Positions 9,604 to 19,020 of a stretch of DNA of 64,000 bases are shown in pieces. Positions within the stretch are counted from its first letter, which is position 1. Every line of letters begins with the position of its first letter. The notes beneath the pieces are model-generated. The model saw only the letters and a program-made list of their open reading frames with translations, was not told where the DNA came from and did not search any database. A program made the translations under genes and the position numbers. Source of the DNA: an uncultured Shewanella sp. (GTDB taxonomy: Bacteria > Pseudomonadota > Gammaproteobacteria > Enterobacterales > Shewanellaceae); the NCBI RefSeq assembly GCF_947497935.1, contig NZ_CANMIO010000004.1, forward strand, positions 124,001 through 188,000, written 5' to 3'.

Positions 9604-11288
9604 TGAAGCTATTAATCAAGCCATGGATAAAATCACCGACTAAACAACTGATGAAACCGCTTGTGTGTAGCACACTGCTGTTGAGTATTATGTTAAGCCT
9701 ACTTGGCTGCCAGCAAACTCAGATTACGTTTACCCCAACCGCGAAGCCGCAGTTACCGGTGTTCGACAAGTTGCAGGGCGCACCAGAAATCGCAGCACTA
9801 GACTACCAAGCTAGCGCCCCAGCGGAGCGTTTAGTGCTCTCGCCTGAATTAAAAGTACAGCTTGGACAAGAACCGAAACAAGAGCTTGAGCTGTATCTAT
9901 TTAACGATACACCATCGGGATTAACCCACCTGTCGCTAGTCGCTTACAGTAAAGCCCCCATGGCAAACCTTGATGTCTTGGTGGCTGCATTTCGCGAAAA
10001 AAGACGCTGGATAGTACAGCAGTCAAGCTTGGCCTGTGCCGAAACCCTTAGCATTAGGGTCAGTATGCACAGCTTGACCATTAGTATTGACTGCCCTTAC
10101 TCGCCAAGTTCAGCCAGATCGGCAACCAAGCTATTGATGCAATTTTGGCAAGCTGAAAGCCCTGATAGAGTTGGCAGCTTTGACGAAATAGATATAGCTA
10201 ACGTGCGCCGCCAGCTGAAACTGGCTAAACATATCAATGCCTATAGCGGCGCCGAAATTGATCAGGTGTGGGCCAAGAAGCTTCTCGGTGAGCAGCATGT
10301 CTATAACCAAGCTCTCAACGATAAAGCCCTTGCCGATGAGCTGGATTTAACCAAGCTTAATCAGGTTAGAGACACTATTTTAGCTCAATCTAAATGGGCA
10401 TTTTTTGCTAATAACAGCCTTGAACGAGCCTTTGATAAGCAGCCTGAGCTAGATTTTAATAACAGCCCTGAGCAAGGCTTTAATAAACAGCTTGAGCGAG
10501 GCTTTAATAAACAGCTTGAGCGAGGCTCTCATAAAGAGCCTGAGCAAAGTTCAGCACTTCTCCCTATGCTAAACAAGCAATTTGAGACAATAGCCACTCA
10601 ACAATCACAAACACTCACTCCCTTCCCGACAGCCAAGAACCACACTGCTCCGAGCAACGATAATAAAACCTTATATCTGATTGATGCGCCCGCCAGCGTA
10701 CAAACGCAAGTACGCATAGGTTATCCACTAGACGCTAGCGATAACAATATCGACTCTATTCAAGACTGTAAGCTACTGGCCAGCTGGCTGGGACGCAGCT
10801 TCTCTGGGCGCTTATATTACGACTTACGCGAAGTGCGTGGTTTAACCTACGGCATTTATGGCCGCTGTTTTAATAATCCCTTATCACGCACGCTCAAGTT
10901 TTATGGCAGCACTAAGCTTGAACACACAGGGGCATTTATTAGCGGCGTATTGGATCATTTAGCACTGGCGGCACAAACACCTGCCTCTAACGCTGAAGTG
11001 ACGGCATTAAAAAACTACCTCACCAGTCAAAAGATGCTGTACCAAGCCAACTATCACAACGTAGAGCTAGATAGCATCAAACGCTTGATACTGGGATATC
11101 AACCCGAGCAAGAGCAGCAGACATCTGCTCGGCTAGCAGGCTTAACCCCTGAGCAACTACAACAGATTGCTCGCTCTATATTTACCAACACTCCCTATAT
11201 CGTAATTAGAGGGGATATGGATAAGATTAAAAGCGATTTAACAGATAAGTTACCCGAGTGGACAATTACCGAGGTCAGTGCAGATTAA
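9600..11288 (+). CDS. M16-like noncatalytic partner, predicted lipoprotein
   Basis: 562-residue M16-fold protein with no HxxEH zinc motif. Its C-terminal half keeps the DLREVRGLTYGIYG-type segment typical of the substrate-binding M16 subunit. The N-terminus ends in SLLGCQQ, a lipobox-like Cys, so it is probably membrane-tethered. Coupled (ATGTGATG overlap) to the active subunit, it likely forms the classical heterodimer. A low-complexity insert around residues 275-320 repeats a FNKQLERG-like unit, encoded by near-identical 24-27-base DNA repeats (about 10425-10540). The substrate is unknown. Confidence 0.78.
   Translation: MMKLLIKPWIKSPTKQLMKPLVCSTLLLSIMLSLLGCQQTQITFTPTAKPQLPVFDKLQGAPEIAALDYQASAPAERLVLSPELKVQLGQEPKQELELYLFNDTPSGLTHLSLVAYSKAPMANLDVLVAAFREKRRWIVQQSSLACAETLSIRVSMHSLTISIDCPYSPSSARSATKLLMQFWQAESPDRVGSFDEIDIANVRRQLKLAKHINAYSGAEIDQVWAKKLLGEQHVYNQALNDKALADELDLTKLNQVRDTILAQSKWAFFANNSLERAFDKQPELDFNNSPEQGFNKQLERGFNKQLERGSHKEPEQSSALLPMLNKQFETIATQQSQTLTPFPTAKNHTAPSNDNKTLYLIDAPASVQTQVRIGYPLDASDNNIDSIQDCKLLASWLGRSFSGRLYYDLREVRGLTYGIYGRCFNNPLSRTLKFYGSTKLEHTGAFISGVLDHLALAAQTPASNAEVTALKNYLTSQKMLYQANYHNVELDSIKRLILGYQPEQEQQTSARLAGLTPEQLQQIARSIFTNTPYIVIRGDMDKIKSDLTDKLPEWTITEVSAD
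10425..10545 (+). repeat. Imperfect in-frame tandem repeat inside the M16-like gene
   Basis: Units resembling GGCTTTAATAAACAGCTTGAGCGA recur about five times with decay at the edges, and the two central units are identical. The period is a multiple of three, so copy changes would lengthen or shorten a charged linker between the two M16 half-domains without a frameshift. Confidence 0.7.
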
Positions 11289-11328
11289 GCAAAATGATAG
11301 CTATTTGAGGAGCTCTTAGGCGATAAAC

Positions 11329-11349
11329 AGCTAAGTTTGCAACTTAGCT
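11329..11349. promoter_or_regulatory. 9-bp perfect inverted repeat upstream of parM-like gene
   Basis: AGCTAAGTT-TGC-AACTTAGCT, 95 bases before the ParM-like start, without a T-tract. It is a candidate operator or binding site for the ParR-like protein. An R1 parC-like array of direct repeats is not visible here. A looser relative of the core (TTAACTTGCAAAACT) lies near 11408-11422. Confidence 0.4.
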
Positions 11350-11443
11350 AGCAGCCTTAAAAAATAAATCACAAAAAGATTTCAGTTCTGCCGCAATGGG
11401 GTCGCATTAACTTGCAAAACTGGGTTTATTTAAAGGATCTGTA

Positions 11444-12457
11444 ATGCATTCTAGCATGATGAAATTTGCTATCGATGATGGCTCTACCAACGTAAAAATT
11501 AGCTGGATTGAAAACGGTCAAGTTCGCAGCGTTACCTCACCAAACTCATTTCGTAAAGACTGGAAAAGTGCAGCTTTGCTGAATGACCGCAAGGTATTTA
11601 ACTACCAAGTGGCATCGACTAAATACACTTACGACGCCACTTCAGATAAAGCGCTTTCAACTACCCATGTTGCCTTTCAATATGATGATTTAAACCTATT
11701 ATCAGTTCACCATGCACTACTGCAAACGGGTGTAACACCTGGTCCTGTCAGCATTCTGGTTACCCTGCCTATCACCGAGTATTACAAGGCCGATGACTGC
11801 CAAAAGAACGAAGAAAATATCGCTAGGAAGAAAGCCAACCTGATGCGAGAGATCAGCCTCAACAAGGGCGAGCTGTTCACCATTGTCGATGTTGAAGTGC
11901 TACCCGAAAGCCTACCCGCGGTCCTAACGACTCTGATGGACTCAGGCGTCAACGAGTTCGCAAAATCTTTGGTTATCGATTGCGGTGGCACCACCCTAGA
12001 CATGGGCGTTATTGTTGGCGAATTCGACGATGTATCGGCTGTGTATGGCAATGCTGAAATTGGCGTATCTATGGTTACCAACGCAGCGAGAAAAGCCTTA
12101 TCTGCTGCAGACAGCGACGCCAGCTACTTAGTCGCGAATGAATTAATTAAGCGTCGTCATAACCGCGAGTTTGTTGAAGAAGTGATCAACGATATCAGCA
12201 AAGTTGACTGGGTACTTGAGCGCATTGAAGACAAGATTGCCGAGTTAGGTGCCGCCGTCGCCTATGAGGCCAAGACTTTCACTCGCAACCCTAACCGCAT
12301 CTACTTAGTAGGCGGTGGCGCTATGCTGATTGAAAGCGCGATCCGCGATGCTTACCCGTCGCTTGGCGACAAGATTGTCATGGTTAAAGATCCGCAAGAA
12401 GCACTATCACGAGAGATCTGTTGTTACCACGCGGCAGAGACTAGCGACGCCGCTTAA
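11444..12457 (+). CDS. parM: ParM/StbA-like actin-family ATPase, chromosomal
   Basis: 337-residue protein closely resembling plasmid R1 ParM, the filament-forming actin-like motor of type II partition. Shared features are IDDGSTNVK (10-18, phosphate 1), SPNSFRKDW, KVFNYQV, VHHALLQTGV, LPITEYY, ENIARKKANL, LPESLPA, VIDCGGTTLDMG (phosphate 2, around 179), IGVSMVTNAA and VGGGAMLI (about 289, adenosine pocket). The ribosome-binding site AAGGA is 6 bases before ATG 11444. A ParR-like gene follows after 10 bases. It is flanked by ordinary chromosomal genes with no replication, toxin or integrase gene nearby. The family call is strong. Its role in this cell is unknown: it could be segregation of a resident plasmid or a cytoskeletal function. 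Confidence 0.88.
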   Translation: MHSSMMKFAIDDGSTNVKISWIENGQVRSVTSPNSFRKDWKSAALLNDRKVFNYQVASTKYTYDATSDKALSTTHVAFQYDDLNLLSVHHALLQTGVTPGPVSILVTLPITEYYKADDCQKNEENIARKKANLMREISLNKGELFTIVDVEVLPESLPAVLTTLMDSGVNEFAKSLVIDCGGTTLDMGVIVGEFDDVSAVYGNAEIGVSMVTNAARKALSAADSDASYLVANELIKRRHNREFVEEVINDISKVDWVLERIEDKIAELGAAVAYEAKTFTRNPNRIYLVGGGAMLIESAIRDAYPSLGDKIVMVKDPQEALSREICCYHAAETSDAA

Positions 12458-12467
12458 AGGGACGTTT

Positions 12468-13211
12468 ATGCGCATTCGATTCAATGTGGGTCTGGAACCT
12501 GAGCTCTTCGACTCCCACAGCTACGCGATTAAAATACTCAGGCATTGGCAGCAAGAGGAAAAGGCGCGTAATGATGAGACGGATATCGTGCTGCAGCGCC
12601 GTATTCAGTTTCATCGCGATCTCTATCTGTCAGGGTTATTCCTGCATGAATTAGCGCCGCAGTTGCCGTCCTTGCTCACTCAAACTCTGCTGCAAGATAA
12701 AGTTAACAGCCAGACTTTGGCATGCCAAATCAAATCTGCGGGCCTGAGTTTGGAGCCTGCCGCTGAGAATGGTCTATCAGAGCAGCAGTGGCAAAAACTC
12801 AGCACTATGCTTGAAACCGCCAATTTGCCTAAGCAGCAAAGCGAGTCGCTTAAATTAACTGCCATTGAACAACAGTTAGCCCAGTTACAACAGCTCATGC
12901 TTGAAGGGCAAGAACAACTAAACTCGGCGCTTACTGAATCCGCGGCAAGTCAGTCAGAGGCTAGTAATAAAGAGACAAGTCAAACAGAAGTCAGCGCTGA
13001 AACTAAGCAGCATCATGCGGACTTTAGTGCTCAGCTTAGTCAACTTAAGCAGGGCCAAGATAAGTTAATCGCGCAGATGAAAAGTTTATCTAGCCAACTC
13101 TCCCTCGCCTCAGTCAATGCTCCAGCCAATGATGACTCTGCGAGCATAGCCCCAAGTTTAGATACTCAACTTGAGCGAGCCAGACGAGTGAAATCCAAAG
13201 GGCTGTGGTAG
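12468..13211 (+). CDS. Candidate ParR-like adaptor with coiled-coil tail
   Basis: 247 residues from ATG 12468, with AAAGGGA as ribosome-binding site. A longer open frame from 12330 overlaps the ParM-like gene and is not preferred. The first 75 residues (IRFNVGLEP, then LSGLFLHELAPQLPSLLTQTL) recall the strand plus helices of R1 ParR, a ribbon-helix-helix DNA-binding protein, but similarity is weak. Residues 100-230 are Gln/Ser/Glu-rich and probably coiled coil. R1 ParR is about 117 residues, so this protein is about twice as long. Position directly after a ParM homologue is the strongest argument for the adaptor role. No activity can be claimed from sequence alone. Confidence 0.55.
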   Translation: MRIRFNVGLEPELFDSHSYAIKILRHWQQEEKARNDETDIVLQRRIQFHRDLYLSGLFLHELAPQLPSLLTQTLLQDKVNSQTLACQIKSAGLSLEPAAENGLSEQQWQKLSTMLETANLPKQQSESLKLTAIEQQLAQLQQLMLEGQEQLNSALTESAASQSEASNKETSQTEVSAETKQHHADFSAQLSQLKQGQDKLIAQMKSLSSQLSLASVNAPANDDSASIAPSLDTQLERARRVKSKGLW

Positions 13212-13244
13212 CCTTTTTGGGAAACTAGAAAGCTTTAGAAATAG

Positions 13245-13273
13245 AAAATCCACCTCATTAGGGTGGATTTTTT
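13245..13273 (+). terminator. Terminator after the parM-parR-like pair
   Basis: AATCCACC / GGTGGATT stem with a 7-base loop, followed by TTTT. It closes the two-gene operon before the convergent dsdA. Confidence 0.85.
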
Positions 13274-13407
13274 GCTTGCTCGATACCTTCTATAAGCTAA
13301 TAAAAAGTAGAGGCTATAAAAAAGCAGAGCCGAGGCCGAATATCATCGGCCTAACAAGCTCAGCCCTTTTGGCGTTAGCAATCTGACTCAACTAGTTCTA
13401 TAAAAAA

Positions 13408-14730
13408 TTAGCTAGCCGATTGCGCCAAGTACTTAGCCATCTCTTCAGCTGGTACCATTCCGCCGCCTGTCGCCCACACTAGGTGAGTCGCACTGCTCAT
13501 CATCTCAGGAGTTAGGCCCATACGTGCTTGATAGTCGCTATCACCGCTCACTCTAAGTGCTCCCGGCATACCTGCTAGTGCTGATGGCTCAAGCTCTATG
13601 CCTTCACTCTGAGCTAATAAGCCAAGTAGGTCATACATGTGCTCATCGCTTAAGGTGTAGTAACCATCAAGCATACGCTCCATGGCGCGGCCCACAAAAC
13701 CTGAGGCGCGGCCTACCGCTAAGCCATCGGCAGCCGTGACGTTGTCGATCCCTAAGTCTTGCACCGCGATTTCGTCATGCAGGCCTGTGTGCACCCCCAA
13801 TAACATACAAGGAGAATGGGTCGGCTCGGCAAAGAAGCAGTGAACGTTATCACCAAACGCTAACTTAAGACCAAATGCCACACCACCAGGGCCGCCGCCC
13901 ACACCGCATGGAAGGTAAACAAACAGCGGATGCTCGCTATCGACCTTGATGTCAGCTGCCTCAAACTGTGCTTTTAAGCGCTCGCCAGCCACCGAGTAAC
14001 CTAAAAATAGCGTGCGTGAGTTTTCATCGTCGATAAAGAAGCAATTCGCATCTGATTCTGCCGCCTTACGACCTTGCTCAACCGCAACACCGTAATCTTG
14101 CTCATATTCATGTACCGACACGCCGTGGCTACGTAGCTTGTCTTTCTTCCACTGACGAGCATCTGCTGACATATGCACACTCACCTTGAAGCCAAGTTTG
14201 GCGCTCATAATGCCGATAGACATACCTAAGTTACCGGTCGAACCTACCGCGATGCTGTAACCGTTAAAGAAGTTACGCATCTCTTCAGTGAACAACATTT
14301 GATAGTCGTCAGACTCTTTAAGCTTACCCGCAGCAATCGCCAGTTTTTCCGCATGGGTCAGTACTTCATAAATGCCGCCGCGCGCCTTGATTGAGCCAGA
14401 AATTGGCAGATGGCTGTCTTTTTTCAGCATCAACTTACCGGCAATAGCTTGGCCATACTTAGCTTCTAGCGCCTGCTTCATCTGCGGGATCTCAACCACT
14501 TCAGATTCGATAATGCCATTAGAGGCTGCAGTCTCAGGGAAGGCTAGCGCTAGGTAAGGAGCAAAGCGCTGCAAACGTGCGCTGGCATCGGCCACATCTG
14601 TGCTATCTAAGCCCACATAAGGTAGCGCTTCGGCTAAGTGAGTCGCCTTGGTTTCAAACCAGCTAACTTCTTCAAGCTTGATAAGCTGAGCCAGCAAAGG
14701 GAAGTCGTTTATCAGTTGCTTAGTGTTCAT
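13408..14730 (-). CDS. dsdA: D-serine ammonia-lyase (D-serine dehydratase)
   Basis: PLP enzyme that converts D-serine to pyruvate and ammonia in the cytoplasm. The 440-residue length matches Dsd[13 protein letters not shown] near residue 110 holds the expected PLP lysine, [11 protein letters not shown] binds phosphate, and [10 protein letters not shown] lies further on. It is transcribed after dsdX with 21 bases between the genes, and dsdC lies divergently beyond, which is the E. coli dsdCXA composition. DsdC with D-serine is the expected inducer. Confidence 0.95.
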   Translation of the reverse strand: MNTKQLINDFPLLAQLIKLEEVSWFETKATHLAEALPYVGLDSTDVADASARLQRFAPYLALAFPETAASNGIIESEVVEIPQMKQALEAKYGQAIAGKLMLKKDSHLPISGSIKARGGIYEVLTHAEKLAIAAGKLKESDDYQMLFTEEMRNFFNGYSIAVGSTGNLGMSIGIMSAKLGFKVSVHMSADARQWKKDKLRSHGVSVHEYEQDYGVAVEQGRKAAESDANCFFIDDENSRTLFLGYSVAGERLKAQFEAADIKVDSEHPLFVYLPCGVGGGPGGVAFGLKLAFGDNVHCFFAEPTHSPCMLLGVHTGLHDEIAVQDLGIDNVTAADGLAVGRASGFVGRAMERMLDGYYTLSDEHMYDLLGLLAQSEGIELEPSALAGMPGALRVSGDSDYQARMGLTPEMMSSATHLVWATGGGMVPAEEMAKYLAQSAS

Positions 14731-14751
14731 AGTTTCAGTTCCCCTTTAGGA

Positions 14752-16089
14752 TTAAATAACATAAGAAAGTGCAAATGTCGCAGCCAGTGCCACAAGCGAG
14801 GCGATAAAGGTGGCTGTGGTGTAATACATAAATGTTTGTTTCATAGTAGCGCCGGTGTACTGCTTAACCAGCCAGAACAATGAGTCGGTGACGATAGTGC
14901 AACCGATAGCGCCAGAGCCGATAGCTAAGGTGACGATAACTGGGTTCAAGTCTGGATAAAGCACTAATAATGGCGACACAATGGCTGTTGCGCCCATCAT
15001 AGCCACAGTTGCCGAACCGACCGCAGCGTGCAAAATAATGGCAACTAACCAAGCCAGTAGCACTGGGTGCATATCAAGATTCGCCAAAATCTGCGCTAAG
15101 CTGTCGCCCATGCCGCTGCCACTTAATACGCCGTTGAATGCACCGCCCGCACCAATAATTAGCAAGATATTGGCGATAGAGGCAAAACAGTCTTCAGTTT
15201 TAGTCAGCAAGGTGCCCATGGTCATCTTGTTACGCAGACCCAGTAGGTAATACGCCACGAACGCAGCGATAAACATCGCAGTGATTGGGTTACCAACAAA
15301 TTCTAGCGTGGTGTACAACGCACTGCCCGGCTCCATATACAGCTCGGCCACGGTTTTAACCAACATTAAAATGATTGGTAGCAAAATGGTGAACAAGGTC
15401 GTGCCAAGTGATGGCAACTCGCTCTCTTCGCGGGTCGAAACTTCACTAAACTCAGCAGGTACAGCAAGGTGCGGCAGCTTATCGCCAAACAGCTTAAGGA
15501 ACAGCGGACCGCCAATGAGCGAGGCTAATAGACCAATTAGCAGACCCCAGATGATCACCGAGCCCACATCAGCGCCTAAGGCGTTAGTCACAAACAGCGC
15601 AGCAGGGTGTGGCGGCACAATGCAGTGCACAGCCATCAATGCTGTACACAGTGGAATGGCAAGCTTTAGCAGTGAAGTATTGGTTTTACGGGCGATAGAG
15701 AAAGCCAGTGGAATAAGCAATACCACGCCTACTTCAACGAACAAGGTGATACCACAGATTAGGCCCACCAGCACCATGATCACATCAGGGCTTAGGTAGC
15801 GAGATTTTAGCAGGGTGATACCAATTCGCTCAGCAGCGCCTGAGATCTCCATCATCTTACCTAAGATGGTGCCCAGACCGATAACGATAGCCAAGAAGCC
15901 TAATGTTCCGCCGATCCCAGACTCCATCGCCTTGATCATTTCAAGTGGGGCCATGCCCATCATGCCGCCCACGAAGAAGCTGGCTAATAGTAGCGCAAGG
16001 AAAGGGTGCAACTTGAACTTTACGATGCTGACAACAATCAACAAGATGCTGCTAAGTAAAGTTCCGATAATCCACAGTTGTGATTCCAT
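14752..16089 (-). CDS. dsdX: GntP-family D-serine permease
   Basis: 445-residue inner-membrane H+ symporter of the gluconate permease (GntP) family with 12 or more hydrophobic helices. Conserved parts are VIGLGTILGKMMEISGAAERIG (near residue 70, quoted in part), VPPHPAALF near 165 and GSATVAMM near 360. Sequence alone does not set the substrate: D-serine is inferred from being directly upstream of dsdA and facing dsdC. Start ATG at 16089. Confidence 0.88.
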   Translation of the reverse strand: MESQLWIIGTLLSSILLIVVSIVKFKLHPFLALLLASFFVGGMMGMAPLEMIKAMESGIGGTLGFLAIVIGLGTILGKMMEISGAAERIGITLLKSRYLSPDVIMVLVGLICGITLFVEVGVVLLIPLAFSIARKTNTSLLKLAIPLCTALMAVHCIVPPHPAALFVTNALGADVGSVIIWGLLIGLLASLIGGPLFLKLFGDKLPHLAVPAEFSEVSTREESELPSLGTTLFTILLPIILMLVKTVAELYMEPGSALYTTLEFVGNPITAMFIAAFVAYYLLGLRNKMTMGTLLTKTEDCFASIANILLIIGAGGAFNGVLSGSGMGDSLAQILANLDMHPVLLAWLVAIILHAAVGSATVAMMGATAIVSPLLVLYPDLNPVIVTLAIGSGAIGCTIVTDSLFWLVKQYTGATMKQTFMYYTTATFIASLVALAATFALSYVI

Positions 16090-16309
16090 TGTATTTCTCT
16101 TATTGGTTAACAGGAGTTAAAGGAATGAAAAGGAGTAAAAAGTTGCGCTATTAAAGCCAATCTCTGAGAGGCTGACAAAAGATATAAATCGCAGTTCAGT
16201 TGAGCCAGATTGTGGCAAGAGATATTTACTCATCACAAAAACACCGATTACACGACACAAGCCTTAACTGCGTTGATATAATCAGCACTAAAAAGCGCCT
16301 TAGGGTAAA

Positions 16310-17284
16310 ATGCTCACATCACAAATTGAGAAGTCAGTCATGTATTCCCAGCAAGATGTATTCAGCAGAAACCGTTTACTCAGCAGCTATCAACTGGCAA
16401 AACTGCATACCTTTGAAGTGGTTGCCCGTCACCAGTCCTTTTCGCTCGCCGCCGAGGAGCTTTGCGTCAGTCCCTCAGCGGTGAGCCATAGAATTACTGC
16501 ACTAGAGAGTGAGTTAGGCTTTAAGCTGTTTGCTCGTTTTCATCGCAGAATAGAGCTAACAGAAGATGGCAAGCGTCTGTTTTCAAAGTTGAAGGACAGC
16601 TTAAAGAGCCTGAATCAGGAAGTGTTTGAGATTAAAAACCAAGAGGTGTCGGGTAAGCTAACTATCTACTCTCGCCCCTCTATCGCACAGTGTTGGTTGG
16701 TGCCTAAGATTGCCGATTTCAGCCGCCAGTATCCGGCGATCGCCATTAATATTTTGACCGGCAATGAAAACGTTAACTTCAATAGCTTTCATATTGATCT
16801 CGCGATCTATTACGACAATCACCCGCGCAGCAAACTGTTTTGCCAGCACTTGATGGACGAGACCATCATGCCGGTGTGTAGCCCAGAGTATGCGGCGGAG
16901 CACGATCTTATCGGCAAACCTGAGCACCTGAGCCGTTGCACCTTGCTACACGATAATCAGGCCTGGGAATATGACTCAGACTGTGATGAATGGAAGTATT
17001 GGGCCGAGACTCAAGGGCTCAATATCGAAGATAAGCGCTCAATCGGTTTTGACCGCTCTGACTTAGCCGTCATCGCCGCCATGAACCATGCAGGTATCGC
17101 CATGGGACGCGGCCAGTTGGTAAGTAAGCGTATCGTTCGAGGTGAACTCATCGCCCCCTTTGCAGGGCAGCAAGTTAACTGCGAACAAACCTATTATGTG
17201 GCTTCCCATGATAAAGAGCTTAACCCCAAGGCTAAGCTGTTTGTGGCTTGGTTAAAACAACAAGCAAAACACAACAGCCTCTAA
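16310..17284 (+). CDS. dsdC: LysR-type activator DsdC
   Basis: 324-residue LysR-family regulator of D-serine catabolism. The helix-turn-helix lies in LHTFEVVARHQSFSLAAEEL (about 28-47) and SPSAVSHRI. Downstream, SGKLTIYSRPSIAQCWLVP, LLHDNQAW, GFDRSDLAVIAAMNH and GIAMGRGQLV match E. coli DsdC. It is divergent from dsdX-dsdA across 220 bases, where its operators should lie. Two ATGs are possible (16310 and 16340). 16310 is used because TTAGGG sits 5 bases upstream, although 16340 also gives a plausible DsdC start. Confidence 0.93.
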   Translation: MLTSQIEKSVMYSQQDVFSRNRLLSSYQLAKLHTFEVVARHQSFSLAAEELCVSPSAVSHRITALESELGFKLFARFHRRIELTEDGKRLFSKLKDSLKSLNQEVFEIKNQEVSGKLTIYSRPSIAQCWLVPKIADFSRQYPAIAINILTGNENVNFNSFHIDLAIYYDNHPRSKLFCQHLMDETIMPVCSPEYAAEHDLIGKPEHLSRCTLLHDNQAWEYDSDCDEWKYWAETQGLNIEDKRSIGFDRSDLAVIAAMNHAGIAMGRGQLVSKRIVRGELIAPFAGQQVNCEQTYYVASHDKELNPKAKLFVAWLKQQAKHNSL

Positions 17285-17373
17285 CTGCTGAAGACGATTA
17301 ATATAGGCCGATCCCCAATAAATAAGCTTGAGCTGATATAATCGCGCCACCTAAAGAGATGTAATGGAATGCT

Positions 17374-18708
17374 ATGACCCGCCAAGCAGCGAATCAATTA
17401 AGCCAACACCCGCAATTAACTGCTAGCGCTGCCGATGCCAGTACAGTAGTGAGTGCTGCAGTGAGTACTGGACGCTCCAGTCCGCTTGCACGCTACCTTG
17501 AGCAGGTACAGCTACAACAGATTGTCGACGACGGCGCGCAGCATCAAGCCATCAAAGAGCTAGAGCGATTGCATCAGCAGCTGACCCAAATGCCCAAAGC
17601 GCCTCAAGTCGGTGACGATGCAAATCTTGTGTGTCAGGGTCTCTACATGTGGGGCGATGTCGGCCGCGGTAAAACCTACCTGATGGACTTGTTTTATCAA
17701 TGCCTTGAAAGTGAATCTAACGTGCCCGCACTTAGGCTGCATTTTCATCGCTTTATGGCGCGTATTCATAAAGAGCTTATCGGCGAGTCGGGTAACCGCG
17801 ATCCTCTTAAGCGCATTGCCAAGCGGGTCGCACAGGAATGCCGCGTACTGTGTTTCGATGAGTTTTTTGTCAGCGATATTGGCGATGCAATGATCTTAGC
17901 TAAGCTATTTGAAGCGCTATTTGAGCAGGGCATTATCTTAGTCGCCACCTCAAACATTCCTATCGATGAACTGTATAAAAATGGCCTGCAGCGCCAGCGC
18001 TTCTTGCCGACTATCGACCTGCTTAATCGTTTTACCCAAGAGCTGCATTTAAGCGGTGAGCAAGACCATCGCTTGCACTCACTCAACTCTCAGGTTAGCA
18101 AGCAGCGATACTTTGTCAGTGACTTCAGCATTTCAAATGATACCTTCAGTCAATTTGAGCAGATTTTTGAAACTTGTGCAGACACACAAATAGACTCGGA
18201 AGCAGGTAGCATCAAGCAACCGCTTTTAGTGCATAACCGAGTCATTGATACCGTTAAATACACCGTAAACGTGGCCTGGTTTGAGTTCGACGCTCTGTGT
18301 GACGGCCCACGTTCGCAGCTCGATTATATCGAAATAGCCAGCCGCTTTAGCACACTCATTCTTACGCACGTTCCGGTTCTAGGTGGTGAACCCCGCAGCT
18401 GGATTAAAGCCCGCGGCACCGAAGATGGCGCGCACTCTCTTGAGAGCGCCACGTCAGAAACTGCGGCGATGGAGAATGCAGCTTTTGAAACTGCTGCTTT
18501 TGAAACTGGTAATAGGCAACTGTCTTACGCGGTAAGTGATGACCCCGCGCGGCGGTTTATCAGTTTAGTCGATGAGTTATATGACCAAGGAGTTGAGTTA
18601 TACATTCAAGCAGAAGTGCCGATGGATGAACTCTACAGCGGCGCGTTAAGCTTTGAGTTCAGACGTACCTTGAGTCGTTTGACCCAGATGCAGAGTTTAC
18701 AATATTGA
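17374..18708 (+). CDS. zapE: Cell division ATPase ZapE (AFG1 family)
   Basis: AFG1-type P-loop ATPase that acts at the Z-ring in E. coli. Walker A is GDVGRGKT (94-101) and Walker B VLCFDEFF (about 155-162), followed by ATSNIP and the C-terminal FRRTLSRLTQM. At 444 residues it is about 70 longer than E. coli ZapE. The surplus is an extended Ser/Ala-rich N-terminus (about 1-38) and an insert near 350-385 with repeated ETAAFET-like units. In E. coli zapE neighbours rplM/rpsI, which is not the case here. Confidence 0.9.
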   Translation: MTRQAANQLSQHPQLTASAADASTVVSAAVSTGRSSPLARYLEQVQLQQIVDDGAQHQAIKELERLHQQLTQMPKAPQVGDDANLVCQGLYMWGDVGRGKTYLMDLFYQCLESESNVPALRLHFHRFMARIHKELIGESGNRDPLKRIAKRVAQECRVLCFDEFFVSDIGDAMILAKLFEALFEQGIILVATSNIPIDELYKNGLQRQRFLPTIDLLNRFTQELHLSGEQDHRLHSLNSQVSKQRYFVSDFSISNDTFSQFEQIFETCADTQIDSEAGSIKQPLLVHNRVIDTVKYTVNVAWFEFDALCDGPRSQLDYIEIASRFSTLILTHVPVLGGEPRSWIKARGTEDGAHSLESATSETAAMENAAFETAAFETGNRQLSYAVSDDPARRFISLVDELYDQGVELYIQAEVPMDELYSGALSFEFRRTLSRLTQMQSLQY

Positions 18709-18744
18709 TGATTCAATAATGGGAAGCAACGGGTATGCGATGCC

Positions 18745-18905
18745 ATTCGTCGCCCCAGAGGAGCCCGCCACCAGTGGTTTCAATGACCTGCGGTCAGCGT
18801 ATGTGCAAACACTGCCGAGACTCTTTTTTCGTCGTCCATGACCGCTCCACGGTGGCGTCCTTGCCACCAAAGGCCTCAGCTGTATCTACACTAAGTTAGA
18901 AAAGC
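18745..18905 (+). repeat. Dispersed noncoding repeat, family 2, copy A
   Basis: Aligns end to end with 54432-54580. Shared blocks are GTGGTT.CAATG.CCTGC, CAGCG.ATGTGCA.ACACT, TGACCGCTC, AAGGCCT and GTATCTACACT.AGTTAGAAAAGC. A central hairpin GGTGGC-GTCCTT-GCCACC (18851-18868) is replaced in the other copy by a different, equally perfect stem. The stretch from 18709 to 19020 holds no gene. Confidence 0.82.
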
Positions 18906-19020
18906 GTACTCTCCCAATTATGCTGTTAAAGTCAGAATGCTCAACAAACTCGATATCAAATCTATTGCTCACGCTAAGCTTGCGGCATAATGGCGCCAAT
19001 TACATTACAGAGTCGTAAAA

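Noticed and set aside
12330..12467. Longer start for the ParR-like gene
   Set aside because: It overlaps the ParM-like gene by over 100 bases. ATG 12468 has a good ribosome-binding site.
11444..13211. Interpreting the ParM/ParR-like pair as part of an integrated plasmid
   Set aside because: No replication, mobilisation, toxin-antitoxin or integrase genes nearby, and neighbours are ordinary chromosomal genes.
13557..15799. Several long plus-strand frames across dsdA and dsdX
   Set aside because: Antisense shadows of well-supported genes. No independent protein features.
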